A DNA stretch of 47,936 nucleotides from assembly GCA_003222675.1 (NCBI GenBank), contig QHWT01000016.1, forward strand, positions 1-47,936. The letters are read 5' to 3'. This document shows, piece after piece, positions 8,996 to 16,548 of the stretch. The DNA comes from Acidobacteriota bacterium. Its GTDB lineage: Bacteria; Acidobacteriota; Vicinamibacteria; Vicinamibacterales; 2-12-FULL-66-21. How positions within the stretch are numbered: the first letter of the stretch is position 1; each line of letters starts with the position of its first letter. Under the pieces are notes generated by a model that worked only from the letters and a program-made list of their open reading frames with translations, was not told the DNA's origin and made no database searches. Position numbers and translations under genes: made by a program.

Positions 8996-9026
8996 ACGGG
9001 CCTGAAATCATCAATTTCAGGCCCGT
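8996..9026 (+). terminator. Rho-independent terminator-like hairpin
   Basis: A perfect 13-bp stem 'ACGGGCCTGAAAT' pairs with 'ATTTCAGGCCCGT' around a 5-base loop, followed by TTCTTATT. No intact gene ends immediately upstream, so it may terminate a lost gene, perhaps one belonging to the integrated-element debris that follows. Confidence 0.75.
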
Positions 9027-9042
9027 TTCTTATTGGGACCTT

Positions 9043-9104
9043 GGTTGGCGTTGGCTGCGGAAGGATGGCTCTTGGACCGCGTTTGGGCACACTGGAGGGC
9101 ACAG
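9043..9104. repeat. Element-end debris homologous to 46569-46632
   Basis: The segment starting 'GGTTGGCGTTGG' matches the copy at 46569 through 'TTGGGCACAC'. Both end in two GGGCACA heptamers spaced 12 bp apart (9085-9091 and 9097-9103 here). The other copy lies just beyond the tRNA-Gln element, so this is probably a displaced end of an old integrative element. Confidence 0.5.
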
Positions 9105-9120
9105 TAAAGCCGATGCTAAT

Positions 9121-9139
9121 GTGTGCCTTGCGGGCACAC
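9121..9139. promoter_or_regulatory. Inverted repeat upstream of the BrnT-antitoxin pair
   Basis: GTGTGCC and GGCACAC form a perfect 7-bp inverted repeat with a 5-base spacer, 20 bases before the toxin's GTG start. The position fits autoregulation by the ribbon-helix-helix antitoxin; this is inference. Confidence 0.4.
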
Positions 9140-9159
9140 GTTGTGCTACGCTCAGGTCA

Positions 9160-9450
9160 GTGAAGTACTTCGCCTGGGATGATGCGAAGAACGCGAAGCT
9201 CAGGGCGGACCGCGGCATCGGATTCGAGGACATCGTCTTCCACAACGAACGTGGCGACCTGCCCGACATCTTGGAACACCCGAACCCCGACCGGTACGCC
9301 GGGCAGCGCATCTTCGTCATCCAGCGCGAGGACTACGCGTACCTTGTGCCGTTCGTCGAGGACGAGCACACGGTGTTCCTGAAAACGATCATCCCGAGCC
9401 GGAAGGCCACGAAGCGGTACCTCGGTGAGGAGTCCGACCATGAAGATTGA
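9160..9450 (+). CDS. BrnT-like toxin
   Basis: A 96-residue protein starting at GTG 9160: 'VKYFAWDDAKNAKLRADRG', 'GFEDIVFHNERGDLPDILEHP', 'YAGQRIFVIQREDYAYLVPF', ending 'FLKTIIPSRKATKRYLGEES'. The pattern of 'F.WD..K....', a central acidic strand, and a terminal K-T-I-I-P-S-R...Y is that of the BrnT/DUF4258-like RNase toxins of the RelE-like fold. Length is normal. The antitoxin gene begins inside its last codons (11-base overlap), so they form one operon, with the toxin first as is usual for BrnTA. An earlier GTG at 9121 would add 13 residues lying in the inverted repeat and is less likely. Confidence 0.8.
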   Translation: MKYFAWDDAKNAKLRADRGIGFEDIVFHNERGDLPDILEHPNPDRYAGQRIFVIQREDYAYLVPFVEDEHTVFLKTIIPSRKATKRYLGEESDHED

Positions 9451-9706
9451 CGCGGACGAGAAGGAGTTGCTCGAATCCGTCGAACGGGGCGAGTGGAAGT
9501 CCGCCGGCGGCGGTAAGCGTGAGAGAACCCGCTACGCACGGTACGCGAAGGCTACGTTCCGCAAGGATCGTCGGCTGAACATTCGTCTGTCGAGCAAGGA
9601 CCTGGAAGCGATCCAGAAGCGGGCACTCGCGGAAGGCTTGCCCTACCAGACGCTAATCGCGAGCCTGCTGCACAAGTACGCCTCCGGCCGCCTCAAAGAG
9701 GTCTAG
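9440..9706 (+). CDS. CopG/BrnA-like antitoxin
   Basis: 88 residues from ATG 9440, preceded by a good ribosome binding site (GAGGAG, 8 bases away). The N-terminus is acidic ('MKIDADEKELLESVERGEW'), the middle basic, and the end matches a ribbon-helix-helix segment: 'RRLNIRLSSKDLEAIQKRAL' followed by 'GLPYQTLIASLLHKYASGRL'. Ribbon-helix-helix antitoxins bind their partner and their own promoter. A near-identical second copy lies at 11825-12091, without a toxin. Confidence 0.8.
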   Translation: MKIDADEKELLESVERGEWKSAGGGKRERTRYARYAKATFRKDRRLNIRLSSKDLEAIQKRALAEGLPYQTLIASLLHKYASGRLKEV

Positions 9707-9850
9707 CACCGCGGCGGGCGCGTTGCCCACAGTGAACCGAAGGGGCTGCTCTTTCTTTGAAGCTGTGACGATCTCCACTAATGAGGACTGCGCGGCCCTC
9801 AGAAGTAATGCATACGCAACCTGATAGGTCTTCACGGCTGTTTCAACCAT
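9707..9850 (-). pseudogene. N-terminal fragment of an unknown protein
   Basis: From ATG 9850 the minus strand reads 'MVETAVKTYQVAYALLLRAA' and 'SSLVEIVTASKKEQPLRFTV', which looks like genuine helical protein, then runs without a stop into DNA that codes for the antitoxin on the other strand. I take it as a gene start cut off by the arrival of the toxin-antitoxin pair. No family recognised. Confidence 0.3.
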
Positions 9851-9878
9851 CCGTTCTTGAGGCGACGTTGCGGGGCGG

Positions 9879-10853
9879 CTACCGCGGCCGGACCTCTGCG
9901 GCCGTCCGTGTCACACGCACCTCGTCTCCGATGTCGATAACCATCAGATCCTCGCCCATCTCCACGCGTCCCGAGTACGACCGCTTTGTCTGATCCACGA
10001 TTGCTGCTGTTCCCGGACTGTGGGAGAACACGGCCAGCCGCGGCGATACTCGGCTGAAGATGCCAGCCGCCTGCTCCGGCGTGGTGTGACGCGCCACGAT
10101 CGCTTCGAAGGGTCCCTGGCTCGGCACGAGTTTGCGTAGCACGTCCAGATCGATCGCCTCGTGGATCAACACGTCCACGCCCTTGCAGAAGGCGACGAGG
10201 TTGTCGCTTGGCGACGTATCGCCTGAGAGCGCCACCGAGCGCCTGGCGTAATCCACTCGGTACCCGTACGAGGGTTTCACAAGTCCGTGGGTCACGAGGA
10301 GTGCGGTGACCGTGACGCCGTTTCTCTCGTAGACCTTTCCTTCGCGGATATCGTGCGCGATCACCCTGATGCCGTCTGGGGAAAAATTTTCGTCCACGTC
10401 CCGGCGAACATGAATATCAAAGGCGAATGCTTCCTCCAGGTGACGCATCATGTCGCGCGTACCGTCCGGGCCCCACACTTCGAGCGGCACCTTCCGTCCT
10501 GGCGCGGCCGACCATGGTGTGAGCATCAGGTCGGGGATATCGACGACGTGGTCCGAATGCAGGTGCGTGAGGAACAGCTTCGTGACGCCGTCCATTGAAA
10601 AACCCGCCTGCACCGAGCGCTGCATGAATCCGCGCCCGGCATCGAACAGGAACCGTTCGCTGCCGGCCTCAACGAGCGTGCTGATGCCAGCCACGCCCAC
10701 ATGAACACGAGGTCCGCTCGCCGTCCCCAGCAGGGTGACGCGAATTTTCTTCAGCGGCACGGCGCCATTCACCTGCTGGGAGGTTTGCGCGATGGCCGTG
10801 CCGCACAGGTAGAGGCCCAGAACGCTCAAGAGAAGCCGGCGTCGTAAGATCAT
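9879..10853 (-). CDS. Secreted MBL-fold metallo-hydrolase (RNase Z-like)
   Basis: About 324 residues from ATG 10853, chosen because GGAG lies 6 bases upstream and the product then starts with a clean signal peptide 'MILRRRLLLSVLGLYLCGTA'. The metallo-beta-lactamase fold shows the metal motif 'THLHSDHV' (HxHxDH), 'VTHGLVKPSYGYRV', 'ALSGDTSPSDNL' (metal Asp), 'DVLIHEAID' and 'VFSHSPGT'. This arrangement is that of the RNase Z/arylsulfatase-like group that cleaves phosphodiesters or sulfate esters; the export signal argues for a periplasmic substrate. It sits between two copies of the antitoxin tail sequence. Confidence 0.8.
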   Translation of the reverse strand: MILRRRLLLSVLGLYLCGTAIAQTSQQVNGAVPLKKIRVTLLGTASGPRVHVGVAGISTLVEAGSERFLFDAGRGFMQRSVQAGFSMDGVTKLFLTHLHSDHVVDIPDLMLTPWSAAPGRKVPLEVWGPDGTRDMMRHLEEAFAFDIHVRRDVDENFSPDGIRVIAHDIREGKVYERNGVTVTALLVTHGLVKPSYGYRVDYARRSVALSGDTSPSDNLVAFCKGVDVLIHEAIDLDVLRKLVPSQGPFEAIVARHTTPEQAAGIFSRVSPRLAVFSHSPGTAAIVDQTKRSYSGRVEMGEDLMVIDIGDEVRVTRTAAEVRPR

Positions 10854-10933
10854 TGGGCGCTCCATAAAACGGACCACACTGTAGTGGGATGCACACGGGC
10901 ACGCGTCAGAAGCTCTCGTCTTACGCATCCTGT

Positions 10934-10951
10934 CGCCTCAAAGAGGTCTGA
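10934..10951 (+). repeat. Third copy of the antitoxin 3'-end sequence
   Basis: CGCCTCAAAGAGGTCTGA matches the last codons and stop of the two ribbon-helix-helix antitoxin genes (near 9692-9706 and 12076-12091). Only these bases are shared, so it is either a remnant of a third antitoxin copy or a junction repeat left by the duplication of this region. Confidence 0.4.
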
Positions 10952-10980
10952 TTTAAAGGTAATACCATCGAGGCTGCGGC

Positions 10981-11379
10981 CTACCGTTTTTCCGCGTCGG
11001 TTTGCGTGAGCTGATGAACGCGCTGGTGTGACAGGCCCAGCAATCGTGCCGCGTCGCGCGCACTCATCTTCAGCCGTCCGCCACGCAGCGTACGGACGGC
11101 GCGCCGGGCTGCGACGGCCGCCCGCCGATCTTCCCGTTCGGCTTTCTTTCGGAGTGTGCTATAGGCACGGACAGCCCGCGCGGCGCCCGTCGGCAGTTTC
11201 ACCTCGTCGATGATGATGGCCTTGCGTGCATTGTCTACGAACAGCTCCATTGCTTCGACGATGCGACGGCGAGCCTCGTCGACCGTGCGTCCCTGCGTGT
11301 GACAGCCGCGCAGTCCGCGCACTGACGCGACCCACCATCCAGACGGATCTCGCTCATATGCGACGCGATAGGACTTCAT
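10981..11379 (-). CDS. hicB: HicB-like antitoxin with C-terminal HTH
   Basis: 132 residues starting at ATG 11379, which overlaps the HicA stop (ATGA). The N-terminal half is the HicB partial RNase H fold: 'YRVAYERDPSGWWVASVRGL', 'GCHTQGRTVDEARRRIVEAM'. The C-terminal part carries a helix-turn-helix 'MSARDAARLLGLSHQRVHQL', so it can bind DNA and autoregulate. It should neutralise HicA. Length is usual for HicB with a DNA-binding tail. The gene order toxin then antitoxin is canonical. Confidence 0.9.
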   Translation of the reverse strand: MKSYRVAYERDPSGWWVASVRGLRGCHTQGRTVDEARRRIVEAMELFVDNARKAIIIDEVKLPTGAARAVRAYSTLRKKAEREDRRAAVAARRAVRTLRGGRLKMSARDAARLLGLSHQRVHQLTQTDAEKR

Positions 11380-11582
11380 GATCTCTTCAGCCATCCCTTC
11401 CCCAGGCACGGCTCCAGGTCGCGCTCGATGCGGCGGAGCAGGCCAGGTCCGATGTCTTCGCCCGCGTGCACCGGTACCGTCGTCACGCATCGACCGCACT
11501 CAACGCGGAGATGCGATCCACGTTGCCGGGTCTCCGTGCAGCCCAAGGACCGAAGCAGCCGTCGCAGGTCCTTGGCCGTCAC
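11376..11582 (-). CDS. hicA: HicA-like mRNA interferase toxin
   Basis: A 68-residue protein with the HicA double-stranded-RNA-binding-like fold: 'KDLRRLLRSLGCTETRQRGSH' containing the essential His in 'GSHLRVE', then 'TTVPVHAGEDIGPGLLRRI'. HicA cleaves mRNA to halt translation. Full length for the family. It is translated just ahead of hicB with a 4-base overlap, and an inverted repeat lies about 31 bases upstream. Confidence 0.88.
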   Translation of the reverse strand: MTAKDLRRLLRSLGCTETRQRGSHLRVECGRCVTTVPVHAGEDIGPGLLRRIERDLEPCLGKGWLKRS

Positions 11583-11612
11583 GAGCCCAGAATAACCCCG
11601 GCCTGCCCGACA

Positions 11613-11630
11613 TGTCTAGTAAGGTAGACA
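11613..11630. promoter_or_regulatory. Candidate hicAB operator (inverted repeat)
   Basis: TGTCTA and TAGACA form a perfect 6-bp inverted repeat with a 6-base spacer, 31 bases upstream of the hicA start. HicB proteins with a DNA-binding tail repress at such palindromes, so this is the likely operator; I see no strong -35/-10 pair around it. Confidence 0.45.
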
Positions 11631-11811
11631 GTTTGAACGAGGTGGCGCATTGCCTCGATGCCACGGTCCGCCGGAAGCGGTTGGGCACGCCCCGGACTAC
11701 GCCGGTGGACACAGCCACCGCGTTGGAGGGCGCGAGGGCAACGTCTCGGGTTCGCCGATTGGTGCCCATTCCACTGGTTCACAGCGACTGTGCCGTTGGC
11801 TGCCGACCGGA

Positions 11812-12091
11812 GAGGAGTCCGACGATGAAGATTGATGCCGACGAGAAGGAGTTGCTCGAGTCTGTCGAGCGCGCCGAGTGGAAGTCCGCCAGCGGTGGCA
11901 AGCGCGAACGAACGCGCAACGCTCGCTACGCCGAGGCCAGGTTCCGAAAGGATCGCCGGATGAACATCCGGCTGTCGAGCAAAGACCTTGAGGCGATCCA
12001 GAAGCGGGCGCTGGCGGAAGGCTTGCCTTATCAGACGCTGATCGTGAGCCTGCTGCACAAGTATGCGGCCGGCCGCCTCAAAGAGATCTGA
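11812..12091 (+). CDS. Orphan CopG/BrnA-like antitoxin (duplicate)
   Basis: The coding part is ATG 11825 to 12091, 88 residues almost identical to the antitoxin at 9440 ('MKIDADEKELLESVERAEW', 'MNIRLSSKDLEAIQKRAL', 'GLPYQTLIVSLLHKYAAGRL'). The ribosome binding site 'GAGGAGTCCGAC' is shared too. Upstream, only the last codons of a BrnT toxin survive in frame ('TGEESDDED', stop at 11835), so the toxin has been lost while the antitoxin is intact. It may act as a solitary anti-toxin against related toxins or simply be a leftover. Confidence 0.75.
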
Positions 12092-12104
12092 AGAGACCTG
12101 CACC

Positions 12105-12395
12105 GCGGTCATGAACGCCGTGTTCAGGACGTAGATGAGCATCGCCGCGGCCACCGACAGCAGCCGGGCTCCCCACCGGCCGGCAGCCAGATAGAACCGC
12201 GAATCGCGGCCGCCATGTACGCGAACTGCCACAGGGAGACCAGGCCGAAGACCAGGAACAGATACCTATGACGAACGGACCGTGTCGTCGAGTCCGCTGA
12301 ACGATTCTCCAGTCGGCCGGTACGTCGAACCGCACCTCCTGCCTGGCGCGAGCCAGCGCCGCCTCAATGGTTTCCCAGGGGGCGCATGCGGGTTC
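12105..12395 (-). pseudogene. C-terminal membrane segment of a lost gene
   Basis: The minus strand shows 'TIEAALARARQEVRFDVPADW', then 'YLFLVFGLVSLWQFAYMAAA' in one frame and 'YLAAGRWGARLLSVAAAMLI' plus 'YVLNTAFMTAVQ' in another after a one-base slip near 12200. These are two hydrophobic helices of a membrane protein. The start is lacking and the end runs into the duplicated antitoxin. The family is unknown to me. Confidence 0.45.
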
Positions 12396-12417
12396 TTGGA
12401 TCGATCGTCAACCGCGC

Positions 12418-14907
12418 TCAACCCTCCCGAAGAACTTCGGCCGGATCAACACGCGACGCGCGGCACGCGGGTAGGGAGCCGGCGAGCGCGCCGACGGCAG
12501 CGAGGATGGCGGCCGAAGATATGAGAGTGACCGGATCGCGTGGCTCGAGTCCGTACAGCAGCGTCGCAATAAACCTGGACGCCCACATACTCGCGGCCGT
12601 GCCGATCGCCACGCCGACCCCCAGAAGGACCGTCACGCGCGCAAGGACGAGCCGGACAACACGCGCCGGTGCGGCGCCAATCGCCATGCGGATGCCTATC
12701 TCCGTTCGACGGCGATTCACCGCATACGCCGTCACCCCGTAGAGGCCGAGCGCTGACAGCAGCAGCGCAAGGACGCTGAACCATCCGGACAAGAGTGCCA
12801 CAATCCGTTCCTGCACGAGAGCGGCATCGACCTGCTGCTTCAACGGTGTGAACGTGATGCCGATGTTTGAATCAACCCGAGCGATCGCGTCGCCTACACT
12901 CCGCTCAAGCCAGAGCGGAGACCCGCTCGCCGCGCGCACGCTCAAAGTCGCGAGTGGAAAAAAGCCCGAACCTGTGGGCTGCTGCGCCAGCGGTACGTAC
13001 ATCGTTGGCGGCATAGCCGCGCGCAGCGACAGATAAGTTGCGTCCGCGACGACGCCCACGACCTCCATCCACGGACGCGTCTCGCCCGGCGTCGAGGACG
13101 GATTGCGGATACGCCGGCCGAGTGGATTCGCGCCCTGCAGGAATCTGCGGGCGAAGGTCTCGTTGACCATTGCGACCGGCGGCGACGCGAGCCGATCGCG
13201 CTCGTCGAAATCACGCCCCGCGACCAGACGAGTGCCGTAGGTCGCGAACCAGTCGGGCGTGATCACGTTTCGATAGGAAACGTTCTGCGGCGGCGCGAGC
13301 TGCGGGCCGTTTTCGGCCTGGACGTAGACATCAGTGATCGTCCCGCTGACCGGCGTTACTTCGGAAATGGCAGCGTGTGCGACCCCAGGGGTCGCGCGAA
13401 CGGTCGCGGCAATCCGCTCATACCGAGCAGCTCGCTGAGACGGCTCCGCGCTGGCCTGCGGAACGTCGAGGCGCACCAGCAGCACCGGGTCGCGATCGAA
13501 ACCGACGTTCAACGTCGCAAGCGTCGTGAATGTGCGAATGAAAAGACCCGCCGAGACAACCAGGACGAGGCACAACGCGACCTGCCCGGCTACCAGCGCG
13601 CCACCGAACCCGATGCCACGTTCGGCTCCAGCCCCTCGGCCGTGCTCGCGGATGGCGTCGATCGGTTCCGTACGGGGCGCGCGCAGCGCCGGGACCACAC
13701 CGAAGAGCACTGCGACCGCGATTCCAACCGACGCGGTGAACGCGAGCACACGCCAGTCGAGACTGGTGTCGAGGAACACCGCGGTGGCCGACGTCGAGAG
13801 TTGACGAACGAGCAGCGCGCTCGCCCATACGGCAATGACGAGGCCGACGGCGCTGCCAGAGGCCGCGAGCAACAACGCCTCAACGAGCTGTTGTCGGGCG
13901 AGCTGCCAGCGTGACGCACCAAGCGCGAGGCGCACGCTGAACTCGCGACGCCGCGCGGACGCCCGCGCGAGGAACAGATTCGCGACGTTCGCGCACGCAA
14001 TCAGCAGCACCAGCACAACGACCGCCATGATCGCCAGAATCGGCTGCCGATACCGCGCGCGCATCGTGGACGTGCCCCCGGCGGCGGACTGCACGCCGAA
14101 TGGCGTCGCGAAATGGCGCGCCCGCGCCTCGGCGCTCGCGTTGGCAGGCATCGTGGCTTCGCGAATCTGCGCCTGGACGCCACGTAGCGCCTGCTCCGCC
14201 GACTCGATGGTCTGGCCATCTTTCAGCCGCGCCATGATCAGCAGCCAGGAGGCGCGATCGAGCAGGCTGTCTCGCCCGCGCATCAGCGGTTCGGTGCCGA
14301 TCGGAAGAATCAGGTCGGACTTACTGCCAACATCGGTGCCAAAGAAATTTGGCGGCATCACGCCGACGATCGCAAATGGCACGCGATCGATCGTTTGTGT
14401 CTTGCCGACGATGTCCGTCGAGCCCCCAAACCGCCGCTGCCACAACGCGTAGCTGATCACCGCCACCGGTCCGTTCGCCCCGCCGCCGCGGCGATCGTCG
14501 TCGGCCGTAAACGGCCGTCCCAGCAGCGACTGCAGGCGCAGCGCGTCGAAGTAGCGGCCGCTCGCGTAGACGCCCTCAACGAAGTCCGTCTGCCCACCTT
14601 GTGCGAGGTTGAAGCGAGTCGTCCGCCGCGAGAACGCGAACGTCTCCTGGAAGAGATCCGCATGGTGATCGCGGATCTGCTCCCATGCCGGATTCGACCA
14701 CGGCGAGTTCGGGGTGACCGACGGGTTCGACAGGAGCAGCACTAGCCGGTCGGCGCGTTCGACGGGAAGGGCTCGCAGCAGCAGGCTGTTGACGATCGAG
14801 AACATGGCCGTGTTGGCGCCGATGCCCAGCGCGAGGCACAGGACGACGACGAGCGTGACGAGGGGCGTCGCGCGCATTGTGCGGACGGCAGTTCGGAGAT
14901 CACTCAT
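12418..14907 (-). CDS. ADOP-type ABC transporter permease (MacB/FtsX-like)
   Basis: An 829-residue permease with duplicated MacB_PCD plus FtsX halves. The N-terminus 'MSDLRTAVRTMRATPLVTLV' leads into the first membrane helix and the hallmark 'ALGIGANTAMFSIVNSLLLR'; a periplasmic domain includes 'AVISYALWQRRFGG' and 'VGVMPPNFFG'. Four helices around 'LLIACANVANLFLARASARR' close the first half, and the second ends with 'RASRVDPAEVLREG'. These long permeases are typical of acidobacteria and likely move macrolide-like or peptide substrates with a separate ATPase, which is not encoded nearby. A ribosome binding site (GGGAG) precedes the ATG. A broken relative lies at 19323-19947. Confidence 0.92.
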   Translation of the reverse strand: MSDLRTAVRTMRATPLVTLVVVLCLALGIGANTAMFSIVNSLLLRALPVERADRLVLLLSNPSVTPNSPWSNPAWEQIRDHHADLFQETFAFSRRTTRFNLAQGGQTDFVEGVYASGRYFDALRLQSLLGRPFTADDDRRGGGANGPVAVISYALWQRRFGGSTDIVGKTQTIDRVPFAIVGVMPPNFFGTDVGSKSDLILPIGTEPLMRGRDSLLDRASWLLIMARLKDGQTIESAEQALRGVQAQIREATMPANASAEARARHFATPFGVQSAAGGTSTMRARYRQPILAIMAVVVLVLLIACANVANLFLARASARRREFSVRLALGASRWQLARQQLVEALLLAASGSAVGLVIAVWASALLVRQLSTSATAVFLDTSLDWRVLAFTASVGIAVAVLFGVVPALRAPRTEPIDAIREHGRGAGAERGIGFGGALVAGQVALCLVLVVSAGLFIRTFTTLATLNVGFDRDPVLLVRLDVPQASAEPSQRAARYERIAATVRATPGVAHAAISEVTPVSGTITDVYVQAENGPQLAPPQNVSYRNVITPDWFATYGTRLVAGRDFDERDRLASPPVAMVNETFARRFLQGANPLGRRIRNPSSTPGETRPWMEVVGVVADATYLSLRAAMPPTMYVPLAQQPTGSGFFPLATLSVRAASGSPLWLERSVGDAIARVDSNIGITFTPLKQQVDAALVQERIVALLSGWFSVLALLLSALGLYGVTAYAVNRRRTEIGIRMAIGAAPARVVRLVLARVTVLLGVGVAIGTAASMWASRFIATLLYGLEPRDPVTLISSAAILAAVGALAGSLPACRASRVDPAEVLREG

Positions 14908-15628
14908 GGTATTCTCCCGACCTCAATCTCGCCTGAACGATATTGTGAATCCGCGGCTCGTCCATTGAACCGATTCTCAATATGTGCGTGGAATCGGTGC
15001 CGCGCTGCACACCTGCTGCAATGTCACGCTGTTACTTTTATAACACGTAGCGGAAGGGCGCCTTCACCTGCTACGCCTTTGCCATACGGTGGCTCAAAAG
15101 AAATCGAGGGGGTCGTCGAGGGACGCGTGCCTTTGACGGCATCCGCCAGTAGAAGCGGGTCTGTGGACATCCACTCCACAAGATCGCGCGCCAGGGCCAA
15201 GGGCAAGAACTGTGGATCTCAGAAATCCGCCGTTTGGACTCGTTGTGCTGGCTTCTTGCCTGTGGATCATCACGAGCATTGGCGCGCGTCGTCACCCGTC
15301 GATATTCAGCGCCCTCGATCGTCGTCGCGTCACGCGATGGAAGTGCGCGATTGAAATTGCGTTTCTGGTTGGAGGCGACGGTCAAAGAAACCGTCACCTT
15401 GTCTCGTTTTCCTTCCGTTTTCTGAACCGACCGAGCGAAAAACGCGTCGTGTGTACCCAGAAGTGTGCTCAGACGTTGTGCCCAAACGAGTAGCAGCGCG
15501 ACAACACAAAGCACTCTTGTGGTTGCATTTAGCGGCAAAGGTGACGGCTTGAACGGGGGTCGCCTTCAGGGCTTTGCTGTCGAGCGTTCCCGTGCAAGTA
15601 TCTTTGTCACGTATACTTGCAGACGCGC
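14908..15628. other. Intergenic stretch, no supported gene
   Basis: About 720 bases between the permease start and the tRNA gene. A minus-strand frame from 15538 begins with a membrane-like 'VLCVVALLLVWAQRLSTLLG' but continues as basic low-complexity sequence without a known motif or good ribosome binding site; it may be a small unknown protein or nothing. The tRNA promoter must lie just before 15629, but I cannot define it. Confidence 0.35.
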
Positions 15629-15723
15629 GGTGAGGTGGCCGAGAGGCTGAAGGCGGCGGTTTGCTAAACCGTTGTAGGGTCTTTAAAACCCTACCCAGGG
15701 TTCGAATCCCTGCCTCACCGCCA
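15629..15723 (+). tRNA. tRNA-Ser(GCU)
   Basis: A 95-base class II tRNA with encoded CCA. Acceptor GGTGAGG pairs with CCTCACC, discriminator G; the D arm begins GCCGAGAGG; the anticodon loop is 'TTTGCTAAA' giving anticodon GCT; a long variable arm 'GTAGGGTCTTTAAAACCCTAC' and the T arm 'GGGTTCGAATCCC' are intact. It decodes AGC/AGU. I see no duplicated 3' end nearby, so no element is inserted here within the window. Confidence 0.95.
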
Positions 15724-15978
15724 ACCTTCGCTCACGCTTGCCAACGAGAGCGTGAGCGACGGTTGGCAAGCCATGCGAAGGTTGTCTACCGTAACGCGGA
15801 GCGCGAACGTGGACCTATCCTAAGCGACGGGGCCGTCTCTATCACATCTCCAAACTTTTCGATGCAGCCCGGCGAGAGCCGGACCCGCAGGCTCTTCGAG
15901 CGGGCGTATCGCGCGTCCAAGGCCGCCGGGCTTTACTGGGCGTGAGAGCGCGGCCTGGTGAGTCTCGCGCGGAGACGG

Positions 15979-16098
15979 ATGAGAGATCGGATCGCCCAGA
16001 GCATTCTCGTCGTCGGTGGCCTCGCGGGCGTTGCCGTTGCGGTGGCGCGCGAGACCGACAGTGCCACCCGTGCCGCACCGGAGGATTGGGCGCGGTGA
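15979..16098 (+). CDS. Small membrane peptide, unknown
   Basis: A 39-residue frame 'MRDRIAQSILVVGGLAGVAV' followed by 'AVARETDSATRAAPEDWAR'. One N-terminal hydrophobic helix and an acidic tail. Its TGA overlaps a GTG (16095) that opens a second membrane-like frame, as in coupled genes. No family recognised and no strong ribosome binding site; the coupling is the main support. Confidence 0.3.
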   Translation: MRDRIAQSILVVGGLAGVAVAVARETDSATRAAPEDWAR

Positions 16099-16435
16099 GT
16101 GCCGGAATCGCCGAAGCGCTCGTGCTGGCCGCACTTCAGTTCGCGGTACTCGTCACACTCAACCTCCTACTCGGTCGTCCCGCACGCCGACGTGGTCGAT
16201 TACCCACGCGTCTCCGAATAGCACACCTGCTGGTAACGTTAAGCTGGTTCGGATATGAGCGGCAAGCGCTGTCTGGTCGCGCCGGGCGCTCGCTATCGAT
16301 CCAGACGCCCTTTGGCAATTCTCGCCGTTCAGCCGGACCGTCGAAGCCGCGTTCATCGGCGCGCAGATGTTCTTTGCATCGTGTGTGATTGCGTTCACTG
16401 TCGGGAATCCCGCGCGTGACGGTCAGCTTCACTGA
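16095..16435 (+). pseudogene. Degenerate membrane protein
   Basis: From GTG 16095: 'VSAGIAEALVLAALQFAVLV' and 'TLNLLLGRPA', a clear membrane helix; later, in a different frame, 'IDPDALWQFSPFSRTVEAAF' and 'IGAQMFFASCVIAFTVGNPA' with a stop at 16433-16435. Both ends look like real membrane protein but the frames disagree, so at least one indel lies between about 16200 and 16300. The function is unknown. Confidence 0.35.
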
Positions 16436-16548
16436 TTCAGCGCCCTGACCGCAAGCGACCCTGACAGCCATGTTTGTGGCTGATAAACTCGTCCGCGCAT
16501 ATGATTCAACCGCCGCCAGGCACGTCTCGCGGTAGGAGGTCTCCCGTC

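Larger units (their letters stand above)
8678..9159. other. Intergenic stretch with terminator and element debris
   Basis: About 480 bases without a supportable gene. From 8764 to 8990 I see nothing recognisable. It then holds a strong hairpin terminator (8996-9026), a stretch homologous to 46569-46632 with two GGGCACA heptamers, and an inverted repeat ahead of the BrnT gene; these are listed separately. Confidence 0.5.

Noticed and set aside
15071-15538. Minus-strand frame starting with a hydrophobic segment
   Set aside because: Only the first 25 residues look protein-like; the rest is basic low complexity. Kept as a remark in the intergenic entry.
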